Of a stretch of DNA of 64,000 nucleotides, positions 36,106 through 47,072 are shown in pieces (positions within the stretch are counted from its first letter, which is position 1; every line of letters starts with the position of its first letter). Below the pieces are notes generated by a model. It searched no databases. It was not told where the DNA came from and saw only the letters and a list, made by a program, of their open reading frames with translations. The translations under genes and the position numbers were made by a program. Source of the DNA: Gibbula magus (Eukaryota; Mollusca; Gastropoda; Trochida; Trochidae); contig OW388300.1 of assembly GCA_936450465.1 (NCBI GenBank), positions 45,850,358 through 45,914,357 on the forward strand, in the 5' to 3' direction.

Positions 36106-37419
36106 GATCTACTGTACAAACCACTGTTCAATCCTAATCAAGTAAGATAGACAGTCGCTATGTGAGAGATTTGGCAGTCACGAAAACCGGACTAACACGA
36201 TAATAAGGAAATCGTGATATTAGAAGCCTGTAATAACGTAGTGTAACTGGTTAGATTAATCAAATGTTTCCAGATAGATAATATAGCCCTGTTTATACGG
36301 CGAACTTTGCACATATGCAATATTGCTTATGGTAGTAATAAACACACGTGAGTAAAAGTAAATTTACTATGCGTCCATGCGTGTTTAATTTCTGCCTAAG
36401 CAAATGGACTTCCAACTCTTTTAATATATGAAAAGAGAATTCCTAAAACATGCCAATTAATATACATGTATTAGATGTAAACTAAATAAATGCCATTAAT
36501 TTAAATCTGTGAACATTGGTTTGACTTTATCGCCCTAATTATAATGAACATCGGATAGTCAGATTTATTTCGAAGTTCATCGTGTGCAAGAAAGAAATTA
36601 TCCCATATAGAGAATTTGAAAAACAGTATTAAGAATTTCTAAAGTTCTCTTATATATTTTCTCAACCGATGTGAAGTCACTATGTCTGTAAACGACGAAC
36701 TGTTACTAGAATAATTAAAATACCATATTCACTCACGGTAGTAAATAATTGCAACTGCCCCTGACTAGGTGCAAATTTGCTTGGGTAGTGAAAAATGTGC
36801 TTACGGTGGTAAAATATACATATGTGCAATGCGTCCATACGGTGAGAGGTGAGGTGAACCAGTAAATTTAATAAAAATAATAGTTTATACTTACAGCGCG
36901 ATCTTTCACTTTGAGTCACTTTCTACGTGTGCTTTCTACTAGTTTTGCCTTGCAGACAGTAATTAATTCAACTTGAGTTGCTAGACAGTTACGTGTTCTC
37001 CTATCACAAGTACACTTAAATCAAGCACCCACAAGGATTGAACACTGAAACTTATTATTTTTGCAATACCCATTTATTGTGATATTGTGAACATATACAA
37101 TCAGTGGAAATGCATTTTGTAGTAAATATATTTAAAACACGGAATCCAACATAGGCGTAGGAAGGGTTCAAAAGTTGGGGGCAAGATTTAGAATTTAGTA
37201 AGTCGGGGTGGTGGGGTGTAATATAAGCGACAGATATCATTTTAGCGTTGAATATTACTATAGTTTTTTGTTGTTTTTTTGTGTTTGATAATGCCATTTG
37301 AGCTGCCACACTGGCCATATTAAATTGAAATTAATCTAGTACAGTTATTAGCCAATGACAAATAATTATACAACTGTGTACCAAGTTTCACAGTCAGAGC
37401 ACGGCCTACATATCCCAAT

Positions 37420-37494
37420 CCTCGGTGGTACCCAGGGTTTTATATATGCTCCGTTGCTCCGCTGGAGCATATATAAAACCTTGGGTAATCGAGG
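37420..37494. repeat. Fold-back element with ~32-bp arms
   Basis: Arms CCTCGGTGGTACCCAGGG+TTTTATATATGCTCC and the reverse complement of GGAGCATATATAAAACCTTG+GGTAATCGAGG pair with few mismatches around an 11-base loop. The 20 bp nearest the loop pair almost perfectly. Confidence 0.75.
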
Positions 37495-39365
37495 ATGACA
37501 CATCCTATAAGAAGGCATTTATAAGTTATATCCTTACAAAAGACTGTTAATTACGAGTACTCTAAGACTAGCTATTACGTATTTATAACACTCTTTTAAT
37601 ATAACGGATCAAAATGCTCTGAACATAGTGAGACAGATTCCGACGGTTTTCGGTCCTTCTTTCCTCTTTGACACTATCCAAACCTTTCGCCGCGCTGCAT
37701 CCGTCTTTTCACTTGAAAATTAAAAATAAATAAACTTCTGTCCAGGCTTTACTGCACACCAACGCTACACAATATACCATATCAAATTCGAAACTACCCG
37801 AATTCTACGCATTCAACCGACTCTTCATCTACTCTAATGCTTTCCCTTTCACTGCGCTTAGGACCAAGGCGGGCCGTAGAGCATCTCTGACGTCACAGCC
37901 TAAACCTGTCGAAGGCTACCGGCAAATATGCATACGCGTACAGGCAACAGTCGGTGCGGTTGTTATATCGCGTAATTAATAATTAAACAGGGCTTTCCAT
38001 ATTATTTTCGGGGGAATATATTTTTAAAGTATATTTTACTATAACAAAATATAAATCTTTACAAATATTCACCTTACACACTTACACATGATTTTATACC
38101 ACTATACATAGATTGTAAAATTCTTAGACATTTGCCATCTATACCTTGATTAAACAATTTTATTCCGCAATGCTGCCCTCCATACACTATCGAAAGCCTT
38201 TTTAAAATCAATAAAACAACAAAACAGTTTCTTTTTTCTGGACGAAATAATGGATATCGCGGTGAAACAATGGTTGCTAGGCATACGTGATGTGTGTAAA
38301 TGTGCTCGTATAACAAATATTAACTCGGTTTTTTTTCAACCACGTGGGATGCATAAAAAAGAAAACATTCAGGATAACAACTTTTTTATTGTGCAGATAC
38401 AGTTATACCCCAATATAAGGAGTAAGAATATGCTCCAAAATGTCGAACATCTTTCAACTTTTCAAGAACTGCTGTCTCTAACTGGGATCTTGTGGACAGA
38501 CTCTTTGGTCACTTATGATGAAACATTGGCACATGACTTATGAACCAGTACAAAAAGCTCTAGAAAGCTGACATGGTGTGAACATACTCCTTAGCCAATG
38601 TGAATTATAAATTGTAAATTTGTTAGCCCCTTGGCACCCTAGAAGGGCTACTGAGGCCACGACTTAATAACCTATTTTCATCTTGTGTACAGTCTCTTTG
38701 GAAGATGGGGATATTACAAAATAGATTTGGTGATGTCATGTGGGTCACTTCTTTGATTAATTAATGTAATATTTTTTTAAAAGTTGATGAATCAATAGCT
38801 CTAGTTTACCCTTAGTGGAATTGGCCTATTCCGGGGGATATTTGGCTAGGGCTATGAAACCAGCTACGAACACAATCAAGTACACCTGTTCATCTAAAAC
38901 GGTAGTGTATTCATTCCCATTTTGATATTAACGGATTTTAAATCCATAATGATGAAGCTGTTCTATATAATCTTGGAAGAAAAGCCATTCAGATTTGACG
39001 TCACTGCCATCAAAAACAAGTTAGTAACTATGATAGCAAGGGGTGTTCTACTGTATATGAACACCGGATGTTGCCATTTTCCAACTTCAAAGTTTTCAGG
39101 AACCAATCCTCAGGGCCAATTTAAGTTATTTCTCACCTTTAACAATTGAAATATTTCGTACATGAAACTTTGAAGGTTTTCTCCACATGTATGCATTCAC
39201 ATATTAACGAAAATGTTTCTATTTTGTCACAAGTGCCTATTTCAAGTAGTCTTCCGATTGAAGCTAGCTTGGTGATCGCCAAAAACATGTTACCTCATAT
39301 TGTTACGCAAGTGATGACCATATGGTGTTCTTTTAACTTGTAATATAAAGAAATTATTACCCGAA

Positions 39366-39479
39366 GAAGTATGCCATATGACTTAAACGAAACGAGTGTG
39401 ATTATCTGTATATCTCGAGCTCGAGCGAGAGTTATACATTAAAATGCAATAGTTTCGTAAAAGTCATATGATACACTTC
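39366..39479. repeat. Fold-back element with ~19-bp arms
   Basis: GAAGTATGCCATATGACTT at 39366 pairs with AAGTCATATGATACACTTC ending at 39479 (two mismatches). The inside carries CGAGCTCGAGCGAGAG. A related sequence with CATATGACATTTCC lies near 45655. Confidence 0.65.
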
Positions 39480-40433
39480 CGAGTTTAATACTATCTTTAT
39501 TTTACCCATTCTATTCCCTTTGATTCGCGTAAAAGTAGTCGGGAAACGGCCCACTTTCCTTGCGAGGGCAAGCTACAGTGACGTCAAGAACAATCGTTTT
39601 ATGACGTCACAGATGACAGAAAAATGGTTGCTAGGCAAACGTGATATGTGCTGATGTGCTCGTATCGATAATTTTAACTCGGTTAGTTTCACACATATGG
39701 GTAATAAAACGGTTTGTTTTCAAAGTCATGCGTAATGTTTCAATTTTATTTTCCGTGTTTTATCGAGAACATGGCAAAATAGTGACTGCGTGCTCTGTTG
39801 ATTCTTTCACTGGTAGTGTTCGGGGAGCTGCAGAAATTAACATTATTACTCTTCGGGGGATGTGTGTAATATCAATGATGAATGATATTAAATATCATCC
39901 TTGTGACCATGGATTAACATTACCTCCCAGGCTAATTTCATAGTGTATGTTTCCTATCACTAATAGCTACCATTGTACTTAAGTTTCGGACTTTGAGACT
40001 GTTATTTGACAATCTGTTGTGGCTGGTAACTTGATGATAATGTATGATGCAGTTCACACTACAAAATACTCACACTACATTTAATTAAATTTTCGCTGTG
40101 GTCATTCTTATGAACCATTTATTTGGCTATCATGTCTTTTTAAAAATGATGTATGAATAATTTGATATTAAGTGAAGTAATATCGATAAACTCTTTAACG
40201 TTTTAGCATATACTTTTCAATTAAAAATATTCCAACTTGGTAAATGATTACTTTTTGTTTAACGTTCTAAAATAAGTGACTAAATTGCAAATGAATTATT
40301 CGGTTTGTCAATGTTTAGATATGCATGAAGATTCAAACCCCTACCGGTTTGGCATACTTGAATAGTTTGGTAGTTATCATACTTAAATATTGCACGAAAC
40401 CTGGTCTGTTTGTCTAACATTCAGTCTAGACTT

Positions 40434-40661
40434 AAAGGGGCAATAGCACGTTTTTTCGCTTAATTGAGTTGATGTAATGTGTTAATAAATGAAAAATAAT
40501 GTCACCAATAGTATTAGTACAATAGTATTACTACTGCGGATAATTGATTAGTGTAATAACATGTTTTACCCTCTAAAATAAATATAAATGACAGAAACTA
40601 TTATCATAAATGGAAAATTTGAAAGAATAAACATTTCAAAAAACGTGCTACAGCCCCTGTA
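40434..40661. mobile_element. MITE, TTAA-type family member (short form)
   Basis: The ends AAAGGGGCAATAGCACGTTT and AAAACGTGCTACAGCCCCTG are inverted repeats with two internal mismatches. They share TGTAGCACG with the MITEs at 10232 and 47975. TTAA precedes the left end; the right flank is GTAA. About 228 bp, AT-rich core. Confidence 0.75.
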
Positions 40662-41431
40662 AAACAGTATATTCAACTCAAAGTGACATGATGTATTTTC
40701 ATTATATATTTTATTTCAAGTTCATACATGTAAGTGCCGAAATACTACTTGTGCTGCATTAGATTCAATAAAATCACTAGATTTGTATATCCATACCAAC
40801 TCGTCAAATGATATTACCTGTTTTCAATTAAAATCGAGAAATATCCTATATATATTTGAATGTAGAAACCGACATTGCATATACACGCACAGTAGTTTTA
40901 TGACTTTTATGAATATTACTTTTTATCGAATTATCAAACAAAGTATCCAACCCCACCCTGCCCTCCTTTATAACAGACATCGTACATCCAACTGAAGGAT
41001 GCAAGGTTTTCTATGATAGCTTCCAAAGCTCTACCAATGGTATCACATGTACATATACACATTTAATAATATATCATTTTCATCACATCTTTGCACAAAG
41101 AAAATTTGATTTCAACACCCTATCATACGTACAATTCTCCCATTGAACGATTTTTTATTTAAAATGAAACCGAAACAAACAAACAAATATACCTTCTGTA
41201 AAGTATATTTAGAAACTATGGTGCATATATTGTATGATTTCCCGATAGTTAATAACATCTAGGATAGACTGAAAACATGGATAGTGTAATTCCTGACATT
41301 CCTAAAATTAAACCTGAAAGACTTGATTATGACTAATTTTAAATGTTCACATTTGGTAAGATTTTGAACCATGCATAAAGCACGTCTGGAGACTGTTTGA
41401 GTAGGAGACTCTGATATCAAAGTCTCGGAAT
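40662..41431. other. No gene recognised
   Basis: AT-rich DNA. ORFs at 40783-40995 and 41259-41444 lack recognisable motifs. Confidence 0.5.
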
Positions 41432-42100
41432 GTGTCAAGAACATTGGTGTTGTTTGGACAGGAACATGTCAATGGATGGTCACATTTCCAAGCTATGTCA
41501 AGTACTAGCTGCTATCATCTAAGGAATATTGGCTCGATTAGATATCTTATTTCTCCTGATATGGCTCACATGCTTGCAAGAACTCTTCTTTTGTCAAGGC
41601 TTGACTATGCTAATAGCTTGCTTGCTCATCTAAGCCAGGAACAATTTGTAAAACTCCAACGTGTGCAGAAGATGGCAGCGCGGATAGTGACATGGGCCCA
41701 TATTTTCGGAGCTCTCTTAGCGTTAAGATAGTCGTAAGTCAATGTTAATGTATGGCACTTGCGACTATCTTAGCGCTAAGACAGCTTCGGAAGAGTTCAA
41801 GGTAGAGTCCAATTTAAAATCCTGACCCTAACTAACAAGTGCATCAACCACTCTGCTCCCCGCTATCTGACAGAACTGATTGAGAGATATCAACCTTCTC
41901 GGGCTCTTAGATCTGCAGATTACTTCCTCCACAAAGTCCCCAAAACACGCCTCAACAACTATGGACAGTGGTATATCTCATACATGGCCCCTACTCCGTG
42001 GAATGAATTGCCATTAGTAATCAAGAATTCAAAATCATTGACAGAAATCAGAAATTCTTCTGACATTCATCCTACCAGTGTAGATTTAGCATCTCAGCTG
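41432..42100 (+). mobile_element. Decayed CR1/L2-type LINE C-terminus, split by a MITE
   Basis: The first part reads 'SCYHLRNIGSIRYLISPDMA' and 'LLLSRLDYANSLLAHL', then 'LQRVQKMAARIV' (to about 41695). The second part (41800-42080) reads 'VQFKILTLTNKCINHSAPRY', 'PSRALRSADYF' and 'APTPWNELPLVIKNSKSLTE'. These are the standard thumb and C-terminal blocks of CR1/L2/Jockey-like RTs (LxSRLDYCNSLL, LQxVQNxAAR, FKIxxLTYKxLNxxAPxYL, APxLWNxLP). The element is 5' truncated and lacks the YADD core. Confidence 0.85.
41703..41792. mobile_element. Short palindromic MITE inserted in the LINE
   Basis: Arms TTTTCGGAGCTCTCTTAGCG+TTAAGATAGTCG and its near reverse complement CGACTATCTTAGCGCTAAGA+CAGCTTCGGAA. 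It sits between the 'AARIV' and 'VQFKIL' blocks, which are adjacent in intact elements. Confidence 0.8.
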
Positions 42101-42189
42101 CACTGTGTGTTGTTTATGTGCCTTGAATTTCGCTCTTTACAAATGTACTTTATTATTATAATAATATGCTTATTTATTTGCTTTTGAAA

Positions 42190-42640
42190 CCCAAGGGGGT
42201 TAATGTCGTGGTGCAGCCCGTCAGACCGTCCGGCCGGCCGTCCGTCCCGAAAATGGTACCTGTGTTCTGAAATCACACAGTTTTTGACCAATCTTTCTGA
42301 TCTGAAAATTTACTCATGCTTTGGATATGTACACTGGTGATACACATGTGCTTTTTGGGACCGATCAGATAAATATTTTCAGAGTTTTCAGCATTTTAAA
42401 ATGTCATGTTTCCAATGTCACACTCTGAGCTATTACCTTTGACCTTGTTACCCTGACCTTGATGTAGGATTCATTTTGTGAGAAACTAACCATGGCCATA
42501 CTTTTTGATTGATTGTTGGTAGGCCTTCGATATTTGACATACTTATTTGTTTTTAATAGGTCATTACATTAACTGGGTATTGGAGGATAAGGAACCCGGG
42601 GTTCTTGTGCTCTTAGAGCACTCTTGTTCGATGAAGATAT
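42190..42640 (+). repeat. Interspersed repeat with GTCCGTC-type head
   Basis: It begins CCAAGGGGGTTAATGTCGTGG and CCGTCCGGCCGGCCGTCCG, runs through unique-looking AT-rich body with TTACCTTTGACCTTG, and ends near GAGCACTCTTGTTC. The head resembles those of the other tandem-unit elements (1628, 45120, 58095 reverse), but no tandem unit is present here. It lies about 220 bp upstream of EGF gene 2. Confidence 0.5.
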
Positions 42641-42855
42641 CCTTGCTGCCTATTGATTCATTGTAGAAAAAGGACGCCAGCCAATAATGATTTAATGAGA
42701 CACTTAAGGTGGATACTTTCTTTTGGCATGCAGTTCAAATGTTAGCTTTGTGATGAACAAAGTTGTTTTTTTTAAATGTAAATATGTTTGCCGTCGGCAA
42801 TGAAAATGCCTCTCAAAGAAATGTTTTCTTTCGACATATATTTTAGTGATTTGAA

Positions 42856-43303
42856 ATGTCCAACCATAATATGGATACAAAATATCTGCTTGTTGTAGGT
42901 TGTCTTATTCTGCTGGCCTGTTCCTCGCTGGTCTCTGGGCTGTGCTCAACGTGTCTAAAAGAACTATGCCATGACAATGGAGAGTGTCTCATTGGATGTG
43001 TACCTGGGTATGTCAGTGAATACTGTAATGAAGACTGTCCGTCAAGGTGCTTGAACAAAGTATGTCACTTGGCCAGAACTGATGGAGTAGTTACGTGCAC
43101 GGATGGGTGTGAACCAGGCTATTGTGGTACCACCTGTGACAAACCATGTCCAGGCAACTGTGCGACGTGTGACCGAGTCTGTGGTTCCTGCAACGTTTCT
43201 CTCTGTCCTGAACATCGTTATGGAGCTAACTGTAGTGAGATGTGCAGTACAAGATATGAGAAATGTGACAGAGAAACTGGAGAGTGCATCATCTGCAGAG
43301 AAG
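42856..43303 (+). CDS. Exon 1 of EGF receptor gene 2: signal peptide and EGF repeats
   Basis: ATG 42856 or, equally well, ATG 42871 opens a signal peptide (MDTKYLLVVGCLILLACSSL) with cleavage after about SG. EGF-like units follow: 'CLIGCVPGYVSEYC', 'CTDGCEPGYCGTTC', 'CPEHRYGANCSEMC', 'CDRETGECIICREG'. The expected phase-1 exon end is GAA G at 43303, but the next bases are GA instead of GT. If not spliced there, the frame runs on to 43413 and gives a 185-aa secreted protein with a hydrophobic end. Unlike gene 1, signal peptide and EGF units share one exon. Close relative of the 20.8-26.9 kb gene by motif. Confidence 0.75.
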
Positions 43304-43355
43304 GATTCCCCTACTTTTACAACCTAATTCTAAGTTCTAAAGTTATTATAATAAT

Positions 43356-43436
43356 ATATCAACACTCGTTGATAAAAGTCAAAATATCCTCTGCAAGCCT
43401 CGGATATTTGTAACTTTTATCAACTCGTGTTGATAT
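43356..43436. repeat. Fold-back element just after EGF gene 2 exon 1
   Basis: Arms ATATCAACACTCGTTGATAA+AAGTCAAAATATCC and the near reverse complement GGATATTTGTAACTTTTATC+AACTCGTGTTGATAT, loop of about 12 bases. It starts 53 bp downstream of the expected exon end and supplies the stop codon of the read-through frame. Confidence 0.75.
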
Positions 43437-43703
43437 AATTGATATCAGAAGACACTTGGGTGAGATTCTCTATATATCGGCATAATGTACCTTCTTGGAC
43501 TTTAAATCGGTGACGCATCATTGCTATGTGGCATAATAAAACAATCAAGAAAGATACATTTCACTCTCCTATCGATTTTTAAAAGCCGTGTAATTATTTG
43601 CTTGTATCGTTTATTTCGCCCCTGGGTGTATACTAGTATGACAGTGTAAAAAATATAAGTTTTCAAAAGCTTTTGCAGGTTGTTTTGTCATTTTCTGATA
43701 CAG

Positions 43704-44072
43704 AGACATGTCTGATTGGTTTCCATGGAGAATCGTGTAAACTTCCTTGTTCACCTGGCTGTGATAACCCAAGAGGATGTAACAGAGCGACAGGTGAATG
43801 TAATGCTGGGTGTGTGTCTGGATATTATGGACTGACCTGTAACTACATGTGTGGAGAACACTGTCTGTCTGGAAGATGTAACAGAGCAACAGGAGAATGT
43901 TCTGCTGGGTGTGTATCTGGATATCATGGACTGACCTGTAACAACTCGTGTAACATATTATGTGTGGGAGGGATATGTAACCAACACAACGGAGTCTGTA
44001 CATCTGGGTGCATCAGTGGTTCCACACCCAACTTGGATATGTGTGAACAACACAGCTGCAGCCGCTGTGAAG
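43704..44072 (+). CDS. Exon 2 of EGF receptor gene 2: EGF repeats
   Basis: Acceptor CTGATACAG ends at 43703, donor GAAG|GTAAGT at 44073. 369 bp, phase 1-1. It contains repeated units 'CNRATGECNAGCVSGYYGLT' and 'CNRATGECSAGCVSGYHGLT', nearly identical to each other (recent internal duplication of about 43 codons), then 'CNQHNGVCTSGC'. The N-x-S site NNS suits an extracellular domain. The strong donor implies further exons downstream. The minus-strand ORF over it is a shadow. Confidence 0.85.
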
Positions 44073-44228
44073 GTAAGTATATTGGACTTATACCTCAACA
44101 CCTCGGGGACTTGATTTCATTCTAACACCAAGCTCTTTTGTGAATCATCTCTTCACAGCACATTTGCGAAGCTTTGACGCGTTGATCAGGTCTGTCTGTC
44201 TAAAATTATATCATGGCTTGACACCAGG

Positions 44229-44919
44229 ATCGTGATTGACGCCTGGATAAAGTCCGGCCAGTCTCGTATTGTATCACGATTGGCGCCTGGATAAAGTCTG
44301 ACCAGTCTCGTATTGTATCACGATTGGCGCCTGGATAAAGTCTGACCAGTCTCGTATTGTATCACGATTGGCGCCTGGATAGAGTCTGACCAGTCTCGTA
44401 TTGTATCACGATTGGCGCCTGGATAAAGTATCACCAGTCTCGTATTGTATCACGATTGGCGCCTGGATAAAGTCCGGCCAGTCTCGTATTGTATCACGAT
44501 TGGCGCCTGGATAAAGTATCACCAGTCTCGTATTGTATCACGATTGGCGCCTGGATAAAGTCTGACCAGTCTCGTATTGTATCACGATTGGCGCCTGGAT
44601 AAAGTCTGACCAGTCTCATATTTGATCATGATTGGCGCCTGGATAAAGTCTGACAAGTCTCATATTGTATCATGATTGGCGCCTGGATTAAGGCTGGCCA
44701 ATCTCGTATTGTATCATGATTGGCGGCTGGATAAAGTCTGGCCAATCTCGTATTGTATCACGATTAGCGCCTGGATAAAGTCTGACCAGTCTCGTATTGT
44801 ATCATGATTGGCGGCTGGATAAAGTCTGACAAGTCTCATATTGTATCATGATTGGCGCCTGGATTAAGTCTGACCAGTCTCGTATTGTATCATGATTGGC
44901 GCCTGGATAAAGTCTGATC
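44229..44919 (+). repeat. 44-bp satellite (~16 units)
   Basis: Unit GATTGGCGCCTGGATAAAGT+CTGACCAGTCTCGTATTGTATCAC, exact 44-bp spacing at 44281 and 44325 and onward. Variant units (GGCGGCTGG, GGATTAAG, TCATGATTGG) alternate in the 3' half. GGCGCC is a palindrome within each unit. Intronic. There are no unique spacers, so it is not a CRISPR-like array. Confidence 0.97.
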
Positions 44920-45051
44920 AAAATTTTATCATATAATGACTTGACGCCATATATTGATTTGATACCTACCCAAATCAGTGCAGTACAGATATTACATGCA
45001 TCATGTTGTTGGTCATTTTGAAATGTCTCTCACATCAGTTCCGATTTATTA

Positions 45052-45560
45052 TCCCCCCCCCCCACCCCCCCCCCCCCCCCCCCCACAACGAAGTTGGCGG
45101 GGGATATAGAAATGAGCTCCGTCCGTCTATCCGTCTGTCTGTCCGTCTGTGCTTCCGGGCTTTTCCATTCCGGTCTCAAACTTCAAAACTATTCAATATA
45201 TTTTGCTGAAACTTTGTACAGGTATCAACCAAGTAGTCTAGATTTGCCTTTTGCTATATAGAAATTTGAGAATATATTATTTTTTACGAATGCAAACAGT
45301 CTGGACTTAGATCCAAGAAGAGGGAAAACTATATTCTTGCCTCAAACTTCAAAACTATTCAATATATTTTGCTGAAACATTGTACAGGTATCAACCAAGT
45401 AGTCTAGATGTGCCTTTTGCTATATAGAAATCTGATCACTGGGCATATCACTATTCTTATCAGCCTTGTTTCATCGCGAGTTCCTGTATTTTTTCCTTTG
45501 TAACAACTTTTGCTGACGTCATTTTAGATACCCGAAGCAAGAGATGTCATCCGTTTTCTG
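45052..45560 (+). mobile_element. Tandem-unit interspersed element with poly-C head
   Basis: Poly-C (45052-45085, one interrupting A) is followed by AACGAAGTTGGCGGGGGATA, GTCCGTCTATCCGTCTGTCT and two ~166-bp units starting CTCAAACTTCAAAACTATTC (45175 and 45341). The intact head in this type should be a stem CCCCCGCCAAC...GTTGGCGGGGG. Here its left side has become poly-C, so the hairpin is partly lost. Non-autonomous, class unresolved. Confidence 0.7.
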
Positions 45561-46034
45561 ACTATTGTAACACAATTCAATTAAAGTAATATATAAGAAC
45601 ATATTACCCGTGTCGTACGACTTTCACGAAACTATTGCAAGTATTGACAAAGCCATATGACATTTCCTTGGGTAAAACTATATATATGCTTGACAATTAA
45701 AAGTAGATTATCCAACTTGAATTAAAGTAACAGTGTATGTTAACGATAAAACAGGTCAGATAAGTGTCCTTATAACGCCTCATTATGGGCAGCCTGCATT
45801 AATTTCTTAAAGGGTATGTAAACTAGCTGTAGGCAGATATGAACTTGCATTTGAAACTAACTTTAACTGGACTGATTGCAACATCTTCAAAACCTTAGCG
45901 AAGCACAAATGTTGAATAGCACAACTAATTGACTCTGCCATATTGCTGTCAAATGAATAGGTTCCTGGTGCTGGTAACAGTCGTGTTTTTGGTACAATTT
46001 TCCAAGAGTTAATTTAATGAAACTTGTGTTTCAG

Positions 46035-46100
46035 CATGTTTGCTGTGATGCTGATGGGGAACCTTGCAATTGTTTACTGGATAAGAAGTCGACTTCGACG
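46035..46100 (+). CDS. Candidate TM exon of EGF receptor gene 2
   Basis: Acceptor TTGTGTTTCAG ends at 46034 and a CG|GTAATGG donor starts at 46101. The frame reads MFAVMLMGNLAIVYWIRSRL then R-R: a hydrophobic helix followed by a basic stop-transfer cluster. It leaves in phase 2 after 'CG', exactly as the TM exon of gene 1 does. It must be entered in phase 2, whereas exon 2 leaves in phase 1, so one exon is missing from the model or the exon is a relic. Confidence 0.45.
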
Positions 46101-46109
46101 GTAATGGTT

Positions 46110-46253
46110 AATTTATATTCGATGAACATATACATTTGTTTAATGGGAGATCATGGTCGAACAACAAATTCGTTCAAATATTGTGAAGGGAATAGTGCTG
46201 TGGATTATTACCTGGTGTCTACCGATAACTTTAATAACTTCAAAATACAAGAG
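46110..46253 (+). mobile_element. LINE endonuclease fragment
   Basis: Reads 'NIYICLMGDHGRTTNSFKYC' then 'EGNSAVDYYLVSTDNFNNFK' before the fold-back element. The pattern LNGR-x-GD...F-x-Y...G-x-S-x-VDY-x(3)-S is the C-terminal half of CR1/L2-type LINE endonucleases. Truncated on both sides. Intronic. Confidence 0.45.
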
Positions 46254-46397
46254 AGATATACCCATACATTTCATCGTGTATCGAATGATACCCTACACCT
46301 TTGCCCGTTTGGCCCTTACGGGGCGGAGCCGACTAAGGCCCCAACGACAAAAGTGTAGGGTATCATTTGATACACGAGGAAAAGTATGGGTATATCT
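46254..46397. mobile_element. MITE with 45-bp near-perfect inverted arms
   Basis: The left arm 46254-46298 (AGATATACCCATACATTTCA ... TACCCTACAC) and the reverse complement of 46353-46397 differ at only about four of 45 positions. The loop is GC-rich (TTACGGGGCGGAGCC). It is inserted directly at the end of the LINE fragment. Confidence 0.85.
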
Positions 46398-46671
46398 GTC
46401 TTATACCCACCCCACTTACGGTCGATTGTAAATGGATACTATTGCATAATATTTCTTAACAAATACAGCTGTAAACAAGCTTGTATGAAACGCACAACCC
46501 AAATACGGCCTCATCTGTGACAACTCCCCGGTACGCTCAACCCGTTCAACTTTGAACTGATTTCTACACACCCATTTGATATTTCATATGTTATGCAGGG
46601 AAAATATTGTTTATATTGTTTGTTTTATTATATTAAATGGCATGAATTCATGTTTGCCCATTTTATTGCAG

Positions 46672-46731
46672 GTCAACAAGCTTGTATGAAACGCACAACC
46701 CAAATACGGCCTCATCTGTGACAACTCCCGG
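46672..46731 (+). CDS. Candidate cytoplasmic-tail exon, tandem copy a
   Basis: Acceptor TTTTATTGCAG ends at 46671, donor CCCGG|GTACGC at 46732. 60 bp, phase 2-2, encoding STSLYETHNPNTASSVTTPG. It joins in frame to the TM exon and to itself when repeated. It has one tyrosine (SLYETH). The upstream unit (from 46476) has TAA in this frame and a different acceptor, so it is not usable. Confidence 0.5.
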
Positions 46732-46872
46732 GTACGCTCAACCCGTTCAACTTTGAACTGATTTCTACACACCCATTTTATATTTCATATGTTATGCAGG
46801 GAAAATATTGTTTATATTGTTTGTTTTATTATATTAAATGGCATGAATTCATGTATGCCCATTTTATTGCAG

Positions 46873-46932
46873 GTCAACAAGCTTGTATGAAACGCACAAC
46901 CCAAATACGGCCTCATCTGTGACAACTCCCGG
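46873..46932 (+). CDS. Candidate cytoplasmic-tail exon, tandem copy b
   Basis: Same as 46672-46731: acceptor ends at 46872, donor GG|GTACGC at 46933, phase 2-2, identical 20 residues. Adding it lengthens the tail by exactly 20 residues with another SLYETH motif. Confidence 0.5.
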
Positions 46933-47072
46933 GTACGCTCAACCCGTTCAACTTTTTAACTGATTTCTACACGCCCATTTTATATTTCATATGTTATGCA
47001 GGGAAAATATTGTTTATATTTTGTTTAATTATATTAAATGGCATGAATTCATGTATGCCCATTTTATTGCAG

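Larger units (their letters stand above)
36106..40433. other. No gene recognised; scattered fold-back elements
   Basis: No coding region supported. 38266-38335 and 39622-39690 share a stretch (ATGGTTGCTAGGCA, GTGCTCGTAT, TTAACTCGGTT), so each is part of an interspersed repeat. Fold-backs are listed separately. Confidence 0.5.
44073..46034. other. Intron region between EGF and TM exons of gene 2
   Basis: It contains a 44-bp satellite and a poly-C-headed element. An exon that enters in phase 1 and leaves in phase 2 would be required here to join 44072 to 46035; I could not identify one convincingly. Confidence 0.45.

Noticed and set aside
43611..44003. 130-codon minus-strand ORF
   Set aside because: Shadow of EGF gene 2 exon 2.
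44229..44919. Regularly spaced repeats resembling a CRISPR array
   Set aside because: Head-to-tail 44-bp satellite without unique spacers, in a eukaryotic intron.
45003..45209. Proline/histidine-rich ORF
   Set aside because: Produced by the poly-C head of a tandem-unit element.
45955..45982. A 13-nt micro-exon (GTTCCTGGTGCTG) that would fix the phase-1 to phase-2 gap before the TM exon
   Set aside because: It fits the phase arithmetic, but so short a candidate is expected by chance and the flanking signals are weak.
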